In this document: positions 31,651 through 40,267 of the stretch, piece after piece
Position numbering within the stretch: position 1 is the stretch's first letter
Layout of the letters: every line of letters begins with the position of its first letter
Notes under the pieces: model-generated
What the model saw: only the letters and a program-made list of their open reading frames with translations
The model's database searches: none
What the model was told of the DNA's origin: nothing
Assembly (NCBI GenBank): GCA_905234605.1
Contig: CAJOIE010000014.1
Location: 1 to 64,000, forward strand
DNA from: an uncultured Bacteroidaceae bacterium
GTDB lineage: Bacteria; Bacteroidota; Bacteroidia; Bacteroidales; Bacteroidaceae
Length of the DNA stretch: 64,000 nucleotides
Reading direction: 5' to 3'
Translations under genes and position numbers: made by a program

Positions 31651-32990
31651 GGCACGGCAGTGTTGGTGCCCTCGAGGGCGATGAGGTCGGCAGCGATGTC
31701 GCGGCGGTAGTAGGCCTTGTCGAAGGCTATGCGTGCTGCCACGCCGAGGCTGGTGCGGCGCGCCTCGTCAACGGTGTTGCCCCACGACGACACGGCGACG
31801 ACACGGCCGCCGGCGGTGACCAGGCGGCCGGCGGCGTCGACGGCGGTGCCGGCATGAAAGACGACACTCTCCCCTGTCTCGGGCAGCGCGATGGGCAGGC
31901 CGCGCTCATAGGCTCCCGGATAGCCGCCGCTGACGACCATCACGCAGACTGCCGCGCGCGGGTCCTCGGCCACCGTGCAGCCCTCGAGCCGCCGGCCGGC
32001 GGCAGCCAGCAGGAGCTCGCACAGGTCGGCGCGCAGGCGGAGCATGACAGTCTCCGTCTCGGGGTCGCCCATGCGGCAGTTGTACTCGATGACCTTGGGC
32101 TCACCGTCTCGCGTGCGTATGAGCCCAAAGAAGATGAAGCCGCGATAGTCGATGCCCTCGGCGGCAAGACCCTCCACCGTGGGGCGCACGATGGTCTGCT
32201 CCACACGGCGCATCCACGCGGCGTCGGCAAAGGTCACCGGCGACACGGAGCCCATGCCGCCCGTGTTCGGCCCCGTGTCGGCCTCGCCAATGCGCTTGTA
32301 GTCCTTGGCCACGGGCAGCAGCTTGTAGGTGCGGCCGTCGGTAAGGGCGAAGACACTGCACTCGATGCCGTCGAGGTACTCCTCGACGACCACACGTGCC
32401 GACGCCTGCCCGAAACGCCCCCCGAGCATGGCGCGCAGCTCGCTCTCGGCCTCGGCCAGCGTGGGCACGATGACCACGCCCTTGCCCGCACACAGGCCGT
32501 CGGCCTTGAGCACGTAGGGCGCCGGCAGCGTGCGCAGGAAAGCCACGGCAGCATCGGCCTCCATGGCCGTGAAGGTGCGGTGGCGCGCCGTGGGGATGCC
32601 GTGACGCTGCATGAAGCCCTTGGCGAAGTCCTTGCTGCCCTCGAGCTGTGCGCCCTCGGCCGTGGGACCCACGATGGCCACATGGCACAGCTGCGCGTCG
32701 GCACGGAAATAGTCCACGATGCCGCGCACGAGAGGGTCCTCGGGACCCACCACCACGAGGCCGATGCCCTCCGTGAGCACCAACTGCCGCACGGCGTCAA
32801 AGTCGGTGGCGGAGACTGCCGCATTGCGCGAGCGCACCACACTGCCGTCGGCCGCACGGCGCGCCAGTGCCATGCCTGCCGTGCCGCCGTTGCCAGGGGC
32901 TACGATGAGAGCTTCCACAAGCTCCGACTGGGCCAGCTTCCACGCCAAGGCGTGCTCGCGGCCACCACTGCCTAAGAGAAGTACCTTCAT
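31644..32990 (-). CDS. purD: Phosphoribosylamine-glycine ligase
   Basis: The 448-residue ATP-grasp enzyme performs step two of purine synthesis, joining glycine to phosphoribosylamine. Landmarks are MKVLLLGSGGREHALAWKLA, GLVVVGPEDPLVRGIVDYF, LEGSKDFAKGFMQRHGIPTA, the ATP-binding YVLKADGLCAGKGVVI and the metal site EYNCRMGDPETETVM. Length and order are normal. It is preceded by a minus-strand promoter box and by a perfect inverted repeat about 30 nt before the start codon. It leads a two-gene unit with the membrane protein. Confidence 0.97.
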   Translation of the reverse strand: MKVLLLGSGGREHALAWKLAQSELVEALIVAPGNGGTAGMALARRAADGSVVRSRNAAVSATDFDAVRQLVLTEGIGLVVVGPEDPLVRGIVDYFRADAQLCHVAIVGPTAEGAQLEGSKDFAKGFMQRHGIPTARHRTFTAMEADAAVAFLRTLPAPYVLKADGLCAGKGVVIVPTLAEAESELRAMLGGRFGQASARVVVEEYLDGIECSVFALTDGRTYKLLPVAKDYKRIGEADTGPNTGGMGSVSPVTFADAAWMRRVEQTIVRPTVEGLAAEGIDYRGFIFFGLIRTRDGEPKVIEYNCRMGDPETETVMLRLRADLCELLLAAAGRRLEGCTVAEDPRAAVCVMVVSGGYPGAYERGLPIALPETGESVVFHAGTAVDAAGRLVTAGGRVVAVSSWGNTVDEARRTSLGVAARIAFDKAYYRRDIAADLIALEGTNTAVPC

Positions 32991-33020
32991 GAGGATGAGA
33001 TATTATGAGGTTGAAGTAAT

Positions 33021-33078
33021 ATGGCGGTATAACGGCATTGCGGCGTTGCGGAACACCAGTATGCCGTTATACCGCCAT
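33021..33078. repeat. Perfect 18-bp inverted repeat in the purD leader
   Basis: ATGGCGGTATAACGGCAT (33021-33038) and ATGCCGTTATACCGCCAT (33061-33078) are exact reverse complements around a 22-nt spacer. It lies between the purD promoter box and the purD start codon, so it would be transcribed as a stable hairpin in the leader. There is no T run after it on the minus strand. Confidence 0.95.
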
Positions 33079-33139
33079 TCCGCCAAGCTCCAGGCACAGG
33101 GCACCGTGGAGGGCAGGCCGCAACGACCCGCCACGGGTG

Positions 33140-33147
33140 CAAAAGTA
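33140..33147 (-). promoter_or_regulatory. -7 promoter element TACTTTTG for purD
   Basis: Minus-strand match to TAnnTTTG, 150 nt before the purD start. It would place the inverted repeat at 33021-33078 within the transcript. Confidence 0.55.
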
Positions 33148-33243
33148 GTGTAAACGACGCAGCCACCACCACCGCCGGCCAGCCATTTTGCAGCCCCGCC
33201 CGCCATATTTCTTGCCATGCACCCCCCAAAAAGAGGGCATTCC

Positions 33244-33274
33244 TTTGGTCTGTCGGCTATTTGTCCTACTTTTG
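33244..33274 (+). promoter_or_regulatory. Promoter TTTG-N19-TACTTTTG for sdhCAB
   Basis: TTTG at 33244-33247 and TACTTTTG at 33267-33274 are separated by 19 nt, the best full consensus promoter in the window. It is about 97 nt before the sdhC ATG. Confidence 0.88.
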
Positions 33275-33371
33275 CCAACACGCACCCCCCACAATCCGCA
33301 TTACGTGCGAACACTCTATACCTTTACAGTAATTACTCACCAAAAACTTTCCTAATCCCCATCCTCTCATT

Positions 33372-34082
33372 ATGTGGTTAGTTGATTCTTCCATCGGAAG
33401 GAAAGTGGTCATGTCGGTCACCGGCCTGGCCCTTATCCTGTTCCTGACGTTCCATGCGTCAATGAATGTCGTGGCCCTGTTCAGCGCAGAAGGCTACAAC
33501 ATGATCTGCGAGTTCCTCGGCGCCAACTGGTATGCCGTAGTGGCCACGGTGGGCCTTGCCGCCCTGATGGCACTGCACTTCGTGTTTGCCACCATCCTCA
33601 CCCTCCAGAACAGGAAGGCACGCGGCAGCGACAGCTATGCCGTGACAGCCAAGCCCGAGAAAGTGGAGTGGTACAGCCAGAACATGTACGTGCTTGGCCT
33701 CATCATCTGCCTGGGCCTGCTGCTCCACCTGTGGCACTTCTGGTACAACATGATGTGCGCCGAGCTCATGGGCCACTCGGTGACCTTCGCCGGCGGCAAC
33801 GCCCTGAGCCCCTCCGACGGCTACAACTGGATTGTCTACACCTTCCACGACCAGCCGGGCGCACCCCTCTACTCGCTGCTCTACATGGTGTGGTTCTGCG
33901 CCATCTGGTTCCACATGAACCACGGCATCTGGAGCGCCATCCAGACCCTGGGCTGGAGCGGCAAGATATGGCACAGCCGCTGGCAGTGCATCAGCTTCAT
34001 CTGGAGCACCATCGTGGTGCTGATGTTCGCCGTAGTCGTCATCAAGTTCGCCATCTGGGGCGACGCCCCCATCTGCGGATGA
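33372..34082 (+). CDS. sdhC: Succinate dehydrogenase / fumarate reductase cytochrome b subunit
   Basis: The 236-residue protein has five membrane helices of the single-subunit diheme type (IGRKVVMSVTGLALILFLTF, then WYAVVATVGLAALMALHFVF and others). Heme-ligand histidines are in TFHASMN, ALHFVFA, LLHLWHFWY and WFHMNHGIWSA. It anchors the SdhA/SdhB pair and exchanges electrons with menaquinone. In anaerobic Bacteroidota this complex mainly runs as fumarate reductase. It is the first gene of the operon, after a consensus promoter, and is followed by sdhA after 60 nt. Confidence 0.95.
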   Translation: MWLVDSSIGRKVVMSVTGLALILFLTFHASMNVVALFSAEGYNMICEFLGANWYAVVATVGLAALMALHFVFATILTLQNRKARGSDSYAVTAKPEKVEWYSQNMYVLGLIICLGLLLHLWHFWYNMMCAELMGHSVTFAGGNALSPSDGYNWIVYTFHDQPGAPLYSLLYMVWFCAIWFHMNHGIWSAIQTLGWSGKIWHSRWQCISFIWSTIVVLMFAVVVIKFAIWGDAPICG

Positions 34083-34142
34083 GAGCAGAGATAGCGACCC
34101 TCACACAACTCCCACCATCAACAACAATCACCTATTAGCAAT

Positions 34143-36134
34143 ATGGCAACAGACAACGTGAAGAAGATAGACTCTCGCATACCCGAGGGCCCCGTTGCTG
34201 AGAAATGGACCAACTACAAGGCCCACCAGCGCCTGGTCAACCCAAAGAACAAGCTCAAGCTCGACGTCATCGTCGTTGGCACAGGCCTGGCAGGCGCCAG
34301 TGCCGCAGCCTCGCTCGGAGAGATGGGCTTCAACGTGTACAACTTCTGCATCCAGGACAGCCCGCGCCGCGCCCACTCCATAGCCGCACAGGGAGGCATC
34401 AACGCCGCCAAGAACTACCAGAACGACGGCGACTCCGTGTACCGCCTCTTCTACGACACCGTCAAGGGCGGCGACTACCGTGCACGCGAGGCCAACGTCT
34501 ACCGCCTTGCCGAAGTGAGCAACAACATCATCGACCAGTGCGTGGCACAAGGCGTGCCCTTCGCCCGTGAGTACGGCGGAATGCTGGCCAACCGCAGCTT
34601 CGGCGGAGCACAGGTCAGCCGCACATTCTACGCCAAGGGACAGACAGGACAGCAACTGCTGCTCGGAGCATACTCAGCCCTCTCGGCACAGGTGCAGGCA
34701 GGCAAGGTGAAGCTCTTCACCCGCTACGAGATGGAGGACGTGGTCATCGTCGACGGACGCGCACGGGGCATCATAGCCAAGAACCTCGTCACAGGCAAGC
34801 TCGAGCGCTTCTCGGCCAACGCCGTGGTCATCGCCACCGGCGGCTACGGCAACGCCTACTTCCTCTCCACCAACGCCATGGGCTGCAACTGCACCGCCGC
34901 CGTGCAGTGCTACCGCAAAGGCGCTTACATGGCCAACCCATCCTACGTACAGATACACCCCACATGCATACCCGTGCACGGCGACAAGCAATCGAAGCTC
35001 ACCCTCATGTCAGAGTCCCTGCGCAACGACGGACGCATCTGGGTGCCCAAGAAGCTCGAGGACGCCAAGAAGCTGCAGGCCGGCACACTGCAAGGCTGGG
35101 AGATACCCGAGGAAGACCGCGACTACTACCTGGAACGCCGCTACCCCGCCTTCGGCAACCTTGTGCCGCGCGACGTGGCATCGCGTGCCGCCAAGGAACG
35201 CTGCGACAAGGGCTTCGGCGTGAACAGCACAGGCCTCGCCGTGTTCCTCGACTTCTCCGAGAGCATCAACCGCCTTGGCCTCGACGCCATGAAGCAGCGC
35301 TACGGCAACCTCTTCGACATGTACGAGGAGATAACCGACGTATACCCCGGCGACCTGGCCAACGAGATCAACGGCGTGAAGTACTACAAGCCCATGATGA
35401 TATACCCCGCCATACACTACACCATGGGCGGCGTATGGGTCGACTACGAGCTGCAGACCTCCATCCCAGGCCTCTTCGCCATCGGCGAGTGCAACTTCTC
35501 TGACCACGGTGCCAACCGCCTCGGAGCCTCCGCACTCATGCAAGGCCTGGCCGACGGCTACTTCGTGCTCCCCTACACCATACAGAACTACCTGGCCGAC
35601 CAGGCCATCTGGCCGCGCATCAGCACCGACATGCCCGAGTTCGCCGAGGCAGAGCGCGCCGTCGACAGCGAGCTCACACGCCTGCTCAGCATCAAGGGCA
35701 AGCGCTCCGTGGACAGCATACACAAGGAGCTCGGGCACATCATGTGGGAATACGTAGGCATGGGACGCACAGCCGAAGGCCTCAAGGAAGGCATCAGGAA
35801 GATGCGCGAGCTGCAGAAGGTGTTCGACACAGACCTCTTCGTGCCAGGCACCAAGGAAGGCCTCAACGTGGAGCTCGACAAGGCCGTGCACCTACGCGAC
35901 TTCTTCACCATGGGCGAGCTCGTGGCCCACGACGCACTCTCACGCAACGAGAGCTGCGGCGGCCACTTCCGCGAGGAGTACCAGACACCCGAGGGCGAGG
36001 CTCAGCGCGACGACCAGAACTACTTCTACGTAGGCTGCTGGGAGTACCAGGGTGCCGACAAGGATCCGGAGCTCATCAAGGAGCCCCTCGAATATGAGGC
36101 TATCAAGGTGCAGACACGCAACTACAAGAACTAA
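34143..36134 (+). CDS. sdhA: Succinate dehydrogenase / fumarate reductase flavoprotein subunit
   Basis: This 663-residue subunit carries FAD and the dicarboxylate site. [20 protein letters not shown] is the FAD dinucleotide fold. The covalent flavin attachment His is in [15 protein letters not shown] (about residue 78). [10 protein letters not shown], the substrate His/Arg region [27 protein letters not shown] and [20 protein letters not shown] are normal family features. The fumarate/succinate couple is handled at this site on the cytoplasmic side. The length suits the Bacteroidota group with a long C-terminal domain. Confidence 0.97.
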   Translation: MATDNVKKIDSRIPEGPVAEKWTNYKAHQRLVNPKNKLKLDVIVVGTGLAGASAAASLGEMGFNVYNFCIQDSPRRAHSIAAQGGINAAKNYQNDGDSVYRLFYDTVKGGDYRAREANVYRLAEVSNNIIDQCVAQGVPFAREYGGMLANRSFGGAQVSRTFYAKGQTGQQLLLGAYSALSAQVQAGKVKLFTRYEMEDVVIVDGRARGIIAKNLVTGKLERFSANAVVIATGGYGNAYFLSTNAMGCNCTAAVQCYRKGAYMANPSYVQIHPTCIPVHGDKQSKLTLMSESLRNDGRIWVPKKLEDAKKLQAGTLQGWEIPEEDRDYYLERRYPAFGNLVPRDVASRAAKERCDKGFGVNSTGLAVFLDFSESINRLGLDAMKQRYGNLFDMYEEITDVYPGDLANEINGVKYYKPMMIYPAIHYTMGGVWVDYELQTSIPGLFAIGECNFSDHGANRLGASALMQGLADGYFVLPYTIQNYLADQAIWPRISTDMPEFAEAERAVDSELTRLLSIKGKRSVDSIHKELGHIMWEYVGMGRTAEGLKEGIRKMRELQKVFDTDLFVPGTKEGLNVELDKAVHLRDFFTMGELVAHDALSRNESCGGHFREEYQTPEGEAQRDDQNYFYVGCWEYQGADKDPELIKEPLEYEAIKVQTRNYKN

Positions 36135-36297
36135 ACGGCCCGCCCGCCGGCCCCACTCCCAGGGAGGGAGAGCCTGCGGAATGATGCCACCTAAATATCA
36201 TAACAATAACCATTAACCAACGACCCTGTAAACTCCTGCATGCGCCAGCCGCTACCCTCCCCCTGCGGGAGGCGACGGGGGTGGGTCTTCCAAGAAT
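36135..36297 (+). repeat. GC-rich spacer with inverted repeat between sdhA and sdhB
   Basis: The 163-nt spacer contains CCCACTCCCAGGGAGGG near its start and a CCCTCCCCCTGCGGGAGG hairpin (36255-36272) flanked by ACGGGGGTGGGT. No gene is visible. The hairpin may act in mRNA processing or attenuation between sdhA and sdhB. Confidence 0.55.
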
Positions 36298-37056
36298 ATG
36301 GCCAAGAACTTAACCGTCACCATAAAGTTCTGGAAACAGGACGGTCCCAAGGCAAAGGGACACTTCGACACGCATGTGCTCAAGGACATACCCGACGACA
36401 CCTCCTTCCTTGAGGCCCTCGACATCATGAACGAGGAGCTCATCGAGGCCGGCAAGGAGCCCTTCGTGTTCGACCACGACTGCCGCGAGGGCATCTGCGG
36501 CATGTGCTCGCTCTACATCAACGGCACGCCCCACGGCAAGACCGAGCGCGGCGCCACCACCTGCCAGCTCTACATGCGCCGCTTCCGCGACGGCGAGACC
36601 ATCACCGTGGAGCCCTGGCGCTCCGCCGGCTTCCCCGTCATCAAGGACTGCATGGTGGATCGCTCCGCCTTCGACAAGATAATCCAGGCCGGCGGCTACA
36701 CCACCGTGCGCACCGGACAGCCCCAGGATGCCAACGCCATCCTCATCCCCAAGCAGGATGCCGACGAGGCCATGGACTGCGCCAGCTGCATAGGCTGCGG
36801 CGCATGTGTGGCAGCGTGCAAGAACGGCTCCGCCATGCTCTTCGTCAGCAGCAAGGTCAGCCAGCTCGCACTCCTGCCGCAGGGACGCCCCGAAGCCGCC
36901 AGGCGCGCCAAGGCCATGGTGGCCAAGATGGACGAGCTCGGCTTCGGCAACTGCACCAACACACGTGCCTGCGAGGCCGTGTGCCCCAAGCAGGAGACGA
37001 TAGCCAACATAGCCCGCCTCAACCGCGAGTTCATCAAGGCCAAGCTCGCCGACTGA
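36298..37056 (+). CDS. sdhB: Succinate dehydrogenase / fumarate reductase iron-sulfur subunit
   Basis: The 252-residue subunit carries three clusters. The plant-type 2Fe-2S ligands lie in [15 protein letters not shown] with a fourth Cys in TTCQLYM. The second cluster is in [17 protein letters not shown], and the C-terminal cluster lies in [13 protein letters not shown] with shared Cys residues. It passes electrons between SdhA and the heme subunit. It is the last gene of sdhCAB and is followed by a terminator hairpin. Confidence 0.96.
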   Translation: MAKNLTVTIKFWKQDGPKAKGHFDTHVLKDIPDDTSFLEALDIMNEELIEAGKEPFVFDHDCREGICGMCSLYINGTPHGKTERGATTCQLYMRRFRDGETITVEPWRSAGFPVIKDCMVDRSAFDKIIQAGGYTTVRTGQPQDANAILIPKQDADEAMDCASCIGCGACVAACKNGSAMLFVSSKVSQLALLPQGRPEAARRAKAMVAKMDELGFGNCTNTRACEAVCPKQETIANIARLNREFIKAKLAD

Positions 37057-37073
37057 AGAAACACACCCATTCT

Positions 37074-37110
37074 GCGGCGGGCAGACATTGTGCTGCCCGC
37101 CGTTGCTTTC
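37074..37110 (+). terminator. Terminator after sdhB
   Basis: CGGCGGGCAG (37075-37084) pairs with CTGCCCGCCG (37093-37102), followed by TTGCTTTCCCC. It lies 20 nt after the sdhB stop. Confidence 0.75.
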
Positions 37111-37127
37111 CCCTGACGCCGCAGCTG

Positions 37128-37364
37128 GTGCAGACACGCGGCGTGGAGGAGCGCGACGCCTTGCAGCAGAGGCTGTTCGTGCAGTTTCACCACCTCGGCG
37201 ACGACGGCAGCAGCTCGCAGTCCACACAGACAAGCTACATGGGCAAAGGCATCTGGCAGGACGACAGCTATCCATGCAAGGGCGAGCGCTGGATGGCCAC
37301 CCTGCACTTCCATGGCGGCCGCGTCAAGGCCGAGACACCCGTCGTCACATGGACTGAAGACTAA
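37128..37364 (+). other. Candidate short ORF or gene remnant
   Basis: This GTG-started frame of 78 residues contains protein-like sequence: GVEERDALQQRLFVQFHHLG, SYMGKGIWQDDSYPCKGERW and HFHGGRVKAETPVVTW. It lies between the sdhB terminator and the TonB-domain gene. There is no ATG in a sensible place, and an upstream frame overlaps sdhB only by chance. It could be a small real gene starting with GTG 37128 or 37143, or the tail of a lost gene. I do not recognise the family. Confidence 0.3.
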
Positions 37365-37402
37365 TCCACACCATACATCAAACCATCATTAACCATCCTC
37401 CC

Positions 37403-37873
37403 ATGAACAGACATCTCCTTACCCTTGCAGCAACACTGCTCTTAGCCGGTAGTGTGCAGGCTGGCCTGAACGGATCCTTATCGCTCAAGGGCAACGTTGC
37501 CTGCATGCCGCTCAGCTATGCTGCCGTGGCAGCTGCCGACAGCACCACCGTCAGCCCTGCCGTCACCGAATTTCCAGAGCAGGCAGCCCAGTTCCCTGGC
37601 GGGGACCAGGCATGCTATGCCTTCATAGCGAGCCACATGCGCTACCCGACGAAAGCCATTCAGGAGGGCATCGCGGGCCGTGTCGTGGTGAGATTCGTCG
37701 TCGAGAAGGACGGCAGCCTGACCGACATCACCGTCATGCGCTCGCCCGCCCCCGTGCTGAGCAAGGAGGCCGTGCGCATAGTGCGCTCCATGCCCCGCTG
37801 GCAGCCTGCCATGCAAGGAGGCGTAGCGGTGCGCTCGCGCTACCTATTGACTCTCACCTTCAAGCTCAACTGA
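37403..37873 (+). CDS. Secreted TonB C-terminal-domain protein
   Basis: A signal peptide (MNRHLLTLAATLLLAGSVQA) takes the place of the usual TonB membrane anchor. Residues about 60-156 are a TonB C-terminal domain: FPGGDQACYAFIASHMRYPT, then GRVVVRFVVEKDGSLTDITV and the ending VRSMPRWQPAMQGGVAVRSR. Because there is no anchor or proline-rich linker, it is unlikely to act as a classic energy transducer. Periplasmic single-domain forms are common in Bacteroidota and their role is unclear. The gene stands alone before a strong terminator. Confidence 0.85.
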   Translation: MNRHLLTLAATLLLAGSVQAGLNGSLSLKGNVACMPLSYAAVAAADSTTVSPAVTEFPEQAAQFPGGDQACYAFIASHMRYPTKAIQEGIAGRVVVRFVVEKDGSLTDITVMRSPAPVLSKEAVRIVRSMPRWQPAMQGGVAVRSRYLLTLTFKLN

Positions 37874-37907
37874 GGGGCGGCAGACGCCACGGTGCGTGCA
37901 AACAGCA

Positions 37908-37950
37908 AAACACCGTGCAGGGTCCGGATGCGGAACCCTGCACGGTGTTT
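37908..37950. terminator. Strong bidirectional hairpin built on the GTGCAGGGT motif
   Basis: AAACACCGTGCAGGGT (37908-37923) and ACCCTGCACGGTGTTT (37935-37950) pair perfectly over 16 bp. The A/T ends fit a terminator for the TonB-domain gene and the convergent gene ending at 37990. The arms contain the same CCGTGCAGGGT sequence as other spacers. Confidence 0.85.
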
Positions 37951-37989
37951 GCGTTATGCCTGCACCGTGGCAGCACGGAGGGTGCACGG

Positions 37990-38310
37990 TCACATAACCA
38001 TCGACGGCATGCCGAGGGCGTCGATGGCAGCATCGACCGACTCGTAGGTGTACTGGTTGCGCCGGCGCAGGGCTACCATCAGCTCGAGCAGCTGGCGGAA
38101 GGGCTCACGGCGGTATTCAGGCATGATGCCTGCCTCGTAGCGGCGTTTCTGCGACTTGACCCAGTTGATCATGTTGCGCTCGTCCGCCTTATACTTCGAC
38201 GGACGGTAGCCATGCTCACGGATGAAGCCCATTATCATGTCGAGGTTAGCCGCCCACTTGAGGTCGTTGGTGGACAATGCCGCGGCCTGCATTTGAGGTT
38301 GTCCTGCCAT
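37990..38310 (-). CDS. Small helicase-associated-domain-like protein
   Basis: This 106-residue protein has a helical domain (WAANLDMIMGFIREHGYRPS, then NMINWVKSQKRRYEAGIMPE and FRQLLELMVAL) that follows the W-x-hydrophobic pattern of helicase-associated (HA) domains. HA domains are small putative nucleic-acid-binding modules. Bacteroidales genomes have stand-alone copies of unknown role. I chose ATG 38310; the frame stays open upstream to 38565 but that part overlaps the promoter regions. A -7 box lies about 88 nt upstream. Confidence 0.65.
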   Translation of the reverse strand: MAGQPQMQAAALSTNDLKWAANLDMIMGFIREHGYRPSKYKADERNMINWVKSQKRRYEAGIMPEYRREPFRQLLELMVALRRRNQYTYESVDAAIDALGMPSMVM

Positions 38311-38397
38311 GAATGCTGTTGGGGGGGTTATGTGTGATGCAATCTGCGGTTGTGGCCATGGACGGCGGCCATGACACGGGCCGCCATCCATCGCTTG

Positions 38398-38405
38398 CAA
38401 AGATA
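38398..38405 (-). promoter_or_regulatory. -7 promoter element TATCTTTG for the HA-domain gene
   Basis: Minus-strand TATCTTTGC, 88 nt before the start at 38310 and back to back with the nagB promoter. Confidence 0.6.
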
Positions 38406-38480
38406 GCCACGACAACCGACACTGGCTATTCACAGCCGCATATTTTTGCACATGCAGGGCCATGCAATGCGCGAAACTGC

Positions 38481-38488
38481 TATCTTTG
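38481..38488 (+). promoter_or_regulatory. -7 promoter element TATCTTTG (followed by CCGCC) for nagB
   Basis: Matches TAnnTTTG and continues CCGCC as at other promoters here. It is about 80 nt before the nagB ATG. Confidence 0.7.
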
Positions 38489-38567
38489 CCGCCAAAGGCA
38501 CTGCCCACACGCCCCGGACAAAGCCCATCAAACACATCAAAACCATTAACCACACAAAGAGACAACC

Positions 38568-39359
38568 ATGAGAGTCATCATCGAACCCTCCTACGACCGC
38601 ATGTCGCAATGGGCTGCCGACTACGTCATCGCCCGCATCAACGCCGCCAAGCCCACGGCAGAGAAACCCTTCGTGCTCGGCCTGCCCACCGGCAGCAGCC
38701 CCATCGGCATGTACCAGGCACTGGTGAAGGCCAACAAGGAAGGCCGCGTCACGTTCCGCCACGTGCTCACGTTCAACATGGACGAGTATGTGGCCCTGCC
38801 CGAGTCGCACCCCGAGAGCTACCACAGCTTCATGGCCACCAACCTCTTCGACCACATCGACATCCCGCGCGAGAATATACACATCCTCAACGGCAACGCC
38901 AAGGACCTCGCCGCCGAGTGCGCCCGCTACGAGCAGATGATAGCCCAGGCCGGAGGCATAGACCTCTTCATCGGCGGCATAGGCCCCGACGGACACATAG
39001 CCTTCAACGAGCCAGGCTCATCGCTCACGTCACGCACACGCGTCAAGACCCTCACCACCGACACACGCGTGGCCAACAGCCGCTTCTTCGGCGGACACCC
39101 CGAAGACGTGCCCGCCACAGCCCTCACCGTGGGCGTAGGCACAGTGATGGACGCACGCGAGGTGCTCATCCTCTGCAACGGACACAACAAGGCACGCGCC
39201 CTGCAGGCAGCCATCGAAGGCCCCGTCACGCAGTGGTGGACCATCAGCGCCCTGCAGCTCCACGCCCACGGCATCATCGTCTGCGACGAAGCCGCCACCG
39301 AAGAGATTAAGCACGGCACATACAAGTACTTCAAGGACATCGAGAAAGACAACCTGTAA
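38568..39359 (+). CDS. nagB: Glucosamine-6-phosphate deaminase
   Basis: The 263-residue enzyme converts glucosamine 6-phosphate to fructose 6-phosphate and ammonia. It has the phosphate-loop [13 protein letters not shown], the catalytic Asp in FNMDEYV, and the [18 protein letters not shown] motif carrying the catalytic Asp, His and Glu. The allosteric-site residues and length match the E. coli type. It has its own promoter and no N-acetylglucosamine genes beside it. It feeds amino sugars from host or wall glycans into glycolysis. Confidence 0.96.
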   Translation: MRVIIEPSYDRMSQWAADYVIARINAAKPTAEKPFVLGLPTGSSPIGMYQALVKANKEGRVTFRHVLTFNMDEYVALPESHPESYHSFMATNLFDHIDIPRENIHILNGNAKDLAAECARYEQMIAQAGGIDLFIGGIGPDGHIAFNEPGSSLTSRTRVKTLTTDTRVANSRFFGGHPEDVPATALTVGVGTVMDAREVLILCNGHNKARALQAAIEGPVTQWWTISALQLHAHGIIVCDEAATEEIKHGTYKYFKDIEKDNL

Positions 39360-39374
39360 GGGAAAGCTTTCGCA

Positions 39375-39419
39375 GAGTCCGAGGAACCCAAGGAGTTATA
39401 GGAGTCAAAGGAGCCAGAG
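39375..39419 (+). repeat. Purine-rich minisatellite, five 9-bp units
   Basis: GAGTCCGAG, GAACCCAAG, GAGTTATAG, GAGTCAAAG and GAGCCAGAG follow one another without gaps (consensus GARNNNNAG) just after the nagB stop. A second block CTATAACCC CTATTCCTC at 39490-39507, before the sirtuin gene, is pyrimidine-rich with the same period. Confidence 0.85.
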
Positions 39420-39526
39420 GAAACAAGCCGATACCGTGGCAGCGCAAGGACTGCCAGCAAAACACCATCAGGCCTAACTCCCATGCCTCCTATAACCCCT
39501 ATTCCTCCCATTCCACCAGCCACCCC

Positions 39527-40228
39527 ATGGAGAAGATAGCAGTGCTCACCGGTGCCGGCATGTCGGCCGAGAGCGGCATCAGCACCTTCCGCGACTCCGG
39601 CGGGCTGTGGGAGCAGCACAGGGTGGAGGACGTGGCCTCCATCGACGGCTACGTGCGCAACCCCGCCCTCGTGCTCGACTTCTACAACCAGCGGCGGCGC
39701 GAGCTGCTGCACACCGAGCCCTGCCTTGGCCACCACCTGCTGGCACAGATGCAGGAACACTACGACATCACCGTGGTGACACAGAACGTAGACGACCTGC
39801 ACGAGCGTGCCGGCCAGCACCACGTGGTGCACCTCCACGGCGAGCTGCTCAAGGCCACCTCGAGCCTCGACCCCAACGACCCGCGCCAGCTGCGCACACT
39901 CACCCCGCCCGACACCGACATACACCTCGGCGACCGCGCCCCCGACGGCTCACAGCTGCGCCCCTACATAGTGTGGTTCGGCGAGGCCGTACCCAAGATA
40001 GAGCAAGCCATCAGCGTGGTGGAGCAGGCCGACATATTCGTTGTCATAGGCACCAGCCTCAACGTATACCCTGCCGCAGGCCTCTCGCGCTACGTGGCAG
40101 CACACGCACCCGTCTACGTCATCGACCCCAAGCCCGTGGCGTGGAACAGCACACACCCCTTCCGCCACATACAGCGCGGAGCATCCGACGGCGTGGCAGA
40201 GCTCATGCGCCTGCTCGGCAAAGCCTGA
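39527..40228 (+). CDS. cobB: Sirtuin, NAD-dependent protein deacylase
   Basis: The 233-residue Sir2 protein has the NAD fold (VLTGAGMSAESGISTFRDSG), TQNVDDLHERAG, and the catalytic His in VVHLHGEL (about 104). IVWFGEAVP and GTSLNVYPAAGL follow. FYNQRR has a Tyr-x-x-Arg pair that, in class III sirtuins such as SIRT5 and CobB, recognises succinyl or malonyl lysine. The four zinc cysteines of the small domain are absent (SSLDPNDPRQ region), as often in this phylum. It probably removes acyl groups from lysines of metabolic enzymes. Confidence 0.92.
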   Translation: MEKIAVLTGAGMSAESGISTFRDSGGLWEQHRVEDVASIDGYVRNPALVLDFYNQRRRELLHTEPCLGHHLLAQMQEHYDITVVTQNVDDLHERAGQHHVVHLHGELLKATSSLDPNDPRQLRTLTPPDTDIHLGDRAPDGSQLRPYIVWFGEAVPKIEQAISVVEQADIFVVIGTSLNVYPAAGLSRYVAAHAPVYVIDPKPVAWNSTHPFRHIQRGASDGVAELMRLLGKA

Positions 40229-40267
40229 CACAACCCAACACACACAACCACCCACTCCCCCCGACAC

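Larger units (their letters stand above)
32991..33371. other. Divergent control region between purD and sdhC
   Basis: This 381-nt stretch carries no convincing gene. It holds an 18-bp inverted repeat (33021-33078), the purD promoter box (33140-33147, minus), a GC-rich middle and the sdhC promoter (33244-33274, plus). Confidence 0.85.

Noticed and set aside
32987..33314. Small ORFs on either strand between purD and sdhC
   Set aside because: They run through the inverted repeat and both promoters and have no family-like sequence.
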